This document shows, piece after piece, positions 61,090-64,000 of a stretch of 64,000 nucleotides of DNA. The stretch comes from Rhytidiadelphus loreus. Taxonomy: Eukaryota; Streptophyta; Bryopsida; Hypnales; Hylocomiaceae. Location: assembly GCA_947034895.1 (NCBI GenBank), contig OX344761.1:72849839-72913838 (forward strand), read 5' to 3'. The notes under the pieces were generated by a model that had not been told where the DNA came from, did not search any database, and worked only from the letters and a program-made list of their open reading frames with translations. Made by a program: the position numbers and the translations under genes. Each line of letters opens with the position of its first letter. Position 1 is the stretch's first letter.

Positions 61090-62710
61090 GTGGATGAATG
61101 TTTGGAGAATGAAGCGCAGACATTTCATCCAAGTAGAGTTCACTTCACTGAGGGGGCAACTTGAAATGGACTCGGTACTTGAAATAACGGTTAAAGATAA
61201 GTAGGTACACCCAAATGTGACACTGACCTTAAAGCGCCATCCTCACTGTGTGTACATTTCCAAAATCAATTCTATACCTATGTGGAAGAAACGCTTTTAG
61301 AATCAAATTTTGTTCTTTAATAACTTTTGCATACAATATCCAAATGCCACGTTCTCTGGTGCATTGGAACCTCCTTTCACTTGCCAACAAGAACATGTGA
61401 AAATCTGGCCAGTCTAATAACCGTAGATAGGCTCAGTAGCAAAAAGTGGCGGTTTAGGGTGTACCCACTTTATAGGGGAGTTAAAAGGGAGGAAAAAAAG
61501 TTGCTCGTTGAATGCCCAACTGTGTCTCGGTGGATGATGAATGTTTTGAAGATTGCACTTCATCCAATTCGAATTTATGGGGGCAACTTTGAGAAAACTC
61601 ATCAACAAATGTTAGGGGCCAAGGGAGGGTTGACCCATATATTGACTTGTGTTTTTACCCTTGCAGAAAACACTGGGATTTTTTTAATTTGCCGCATATA
61701 ATAAAATTTGCAAATTTGCAAATTCATATTTGCAATTAGCAACTTGAAGATTAGCTAGGGGACATGAAGTGATGCGAAATGTAAGCGGCACAAAAGAGGG
61801 AAGGGGAGGAATTTTACATTTATCCTTTCAGTGGGCAATATATGGGTCGATCCTCCATGGCTGCAATGTTGGGGGAGAAAAGAATTGTTGGTTAGTTCTT
61901 TGATAGTTGGTGGAATTGGGGAAAAAAAAATTGGTTGCAATTTGAAAACCTTGAAAACACTTGGTGAAAAAATAGGTAAAATTTCTATTTAGAGTAAAAA
62001 AAGTAGAGAAAAATATGGGCTTGGGACTTGAAATAATGGTTCAATGTATAGGGGAGTTAAAGGAAAAAAAAGATGCTCGTTGAATGTCCACCTAGGTTGG
62101 AGGATGATGAATGTTTTGAGAATTGGACTTCATCCAATTTGAATTCATTGAGGTAGCTTTGAGAAAACTCATCAACAATGTTCGGGGACAAGAGAGGAGA
62201 ATTGCCTATTAGTTTATTGATAGTTGGTGGAATTGGACAAAGAAATTGGTTGCAATTTGAAAACATTCAAAAAATCCACTAATATATATATAATTTCTAT
62301 TTTGAGTTTTTAAAAAATAGAGAAAAAAATGGACTTGGTACTTGAAAAAATGGTTCAATATGGGAGTTAAAGGAAAATAGCTACTTAAATGTTCAACTAG
62401 GTCTATGGATGATGAATGTTTTTTTAGTATTGCACTTCATCCAATTTGAATTCATTGTGGCAACTTCGAGAAAACTAACACTATGTTAGCAATTTTGGAG
62501 TAGAATCTTTGGTTAGTTCATTGTTAACTTAGTCGGTGGAATTGAGAAAAAACTTGGTTGCAATTTGAAAACATCGAAAAACTCAGGTGAAAAAAATATA
62601 TAAAACTTCTATTTAGGGTAAAAAAAATAGAGAGAAAATAGAACTTTGTACTTGAAAAAATAGTTCAATATGGGAATTAAATGGAAAAAAACTACTAAAA
62701 CTCAAGATAT
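61090..62710. repeat. About 300-bp tandem repeat, at least three units
   Basis: GGATGATGAATGTTTT recurs at 61,532, 62,102 and 62,407, with a weaker match at 61,091. Each is preceded by GGGAGTTAAA-GGAAA and followed by CTTCATCCAATT-GAATT, GCAACTTTGAGAAAACT-like blocks, then TGGTGGAATTGG, TTGGTTGCAATTTGAAAAC and TATTTAGAGTAAAAAA-like blocks. The step 61,532-62,102 is longer because about 270 bp of other sequence sits inside. Frames at 61,327-61,701 and 62,057-62,266 fall inside this repeat and are not genes. Confidence 0.8.
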
Positions 62711-64000
62711 ATCCTGAACATTATTCATCAGTGATATATCTATAGTGTAGATACTTTGGAGGTATTAGAATTCAGTTTAGTATTGTTATTTTTAAAAGCA
62801 ATTTTTATTGTATTTTGTTCTGGCCCTTAGGGTTTAATTAACGAACTTGTTGGAAAATTTTAGTTTTCTTGCAATTAAAGCCTTTGTTTATTTATTTATT
62901 TGATGTCACAAATTTTGCAATTCATTTTTCCACATCAGTAGGATAATGCAAGCATAGATTTTACTTACAAAACCCAATAAAGTCACATAACCTATTATGG
63001 AATTAATTTCTTTGTTAGTCATGATTGCATATTAGTGAGGTCCATTCTTTTAGTCATACTTAGACAAATTGCAACGCAATTTAATCTCTAAAAGCTTTAA
63101 AGACCAAATTGTAGATGATGAATGTAGTCTTTTTGGATGAAATTTCATGTAAATAACATCTCATTCAATTCCTTCAAAATAATATCTTAATCTTCACATG
63201 CAACCCGGGAAGCAACCTTTATTTATGACCAATTTTTTTAATATTATACATTTATAAATTTTTTAGCAAAAATACAAATAAATTTGAGAAGAATTTGGAC
63301 ATTATATTGAAGTCTAAAAATGGCATTTGAATATTGCTTGCAAAAATAAAAAGATACCAAAGTTCTATTGATAGATTATCTAAATGCATTGTCAATATTC
63401 TAGTATTGAACATCTTGCCATGAATATGCATTTATCAAATATATTTATTAGATAGATACTTAATCCTCCTTTAATATTTAAAAGAAAAATGACTAATTTT
63501 TGTGGCCTTGGATGTGTTTCAATATAAGAAAAAATTACCATGTAGCATGAACAACCTCAAAATTTGTACAAAAGATTCAATGGATACAATTTGTGAAGCT
63601 TATATTCCCAAGTCCTCAAATTGCTTCTGATTAAGCATTTTCTCACTTAAGAAGCAAGATCTTATATGTTGTGACTCCAAATTCTTTGAAATTTGTTGAT
63701 TTTGTTGTGAACTTATGTCTTTGTATCTCCAAAATTTCAAAATTCTTAGACATTTTCTAGTCCATAATTCAAAATGTTAAAACAACTCCATTTGGGGCAG
63801 CTCATTTTGAAAATTGTGGTCAACTTTGATCATCACAATTTTGAGATTGCACCATTAAGTGGCCTAAAGCTCTTTGTAGGTTGAAATGAGTTTAGTGAGA
63901 AATTTGGGCACCAAATTGAAGTGTCAAATCTTATTTTATTGTTCATTTTTTTTATGAGACTAGTAAAACACATAACCTTCCAAGGAATTTAATTTTTATG
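62711..64000. other. AT-rich intergenic DNA to the right edge
   Basis: No gene, RNA or recognisable transposon end. All frames are short. Confidence 0.5.

Noticed and set aside
1..64000. A new multi-gene system or biosynthetic cluster
   Set aside because: The five protein genes are of unrelated, known families, are separated by kilobases of repeats and show no shared regulation that can be read here.

Overview
This is nuclear DNA from a land plant. It carries an intron-rich starch dikinase gene with a plastid-type leader, a plant-type GDP-mannose gene, an intronless ESCRT-III gene, a monocot-mannose-type lectin, a small secreted lipid transfer protein and a tRNA-Leu. Introns are short (mostly 80-400 bp) and use GT-AG ends with one GC-AG exception. 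Intergenic DNA is strongly AT-rich and full of decayed transposons. The lectin architecture and the early-diverging look of the genes suggest a bryophyte or another non-flowering lineage, but that is inference and I could not fix the species.

Layout. 1-2,680: tRNA-Leu(CAG), a 59-bp tandem duplication and a Stowaway-like MITE. 2,680-15,192 (minus): a complete alpha-glucan water dikinase, GWD1/SEX1 type. I reconstructed 32 coding exons by hand; they join in frame to 4,260 nt (1,419 aa). 16,010-17,130: the leader region of that gene, made of about three imperfect ~350-400 bp tandem copies, each with a possible splice donor. 17,640-32,250: a repeat desert with a solo LTR that has a perfect 5-bp target duplication, several MITEs, a 27-bp minisatellite and a TA microsatellite. 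32,254-37,583 (minus): a complete KONJAC/GMPPA-like GDP-mannose pyrophosphorylase-related gene, 15 coding exons, 1,272 nt (423 aa). 38,500-42,100: repeats. 43,055-43,669 (plus): intronless CHMP1/DID2. 44,500-48,100: tandem repeats and a Tourist-like MITE. 49,037-50,164 (plus): a secreted protein joining an unrecognised Cys-containing domain, a Ser/Thr/Ala-rich linker and a B-type mannose lectin domain. 51,709-52,014 (minus): a DIR1-like lipid transfer protein followed by three tandem ~229-bp repeats. 52,100-64,000: no gene that I can support, but a 5'-truncated LINE-like insertion with a 16-bp target duplication, a Tourist-like MITE with TTA duplications, a foldback element, a possible ~1.4-kb element with long inverted ends, and a ~300-bp tandem repeat.

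The genes are ordinary unlinked plant genes, not an operon or cluster. Two touch carbohydrate metabolism (plastid starch phosphorylation; cytosolic GDP-mannose for ascorbate and glucomannan) and two are secreted proteins of the kind often tied to defence or the cell surface. I found no convincing new multi-gene system. The most unusual items are the duplicated leader of the dikinase, the unassigned N-terminal domain of the lectin, and the dense record of small transposons with intact termini.
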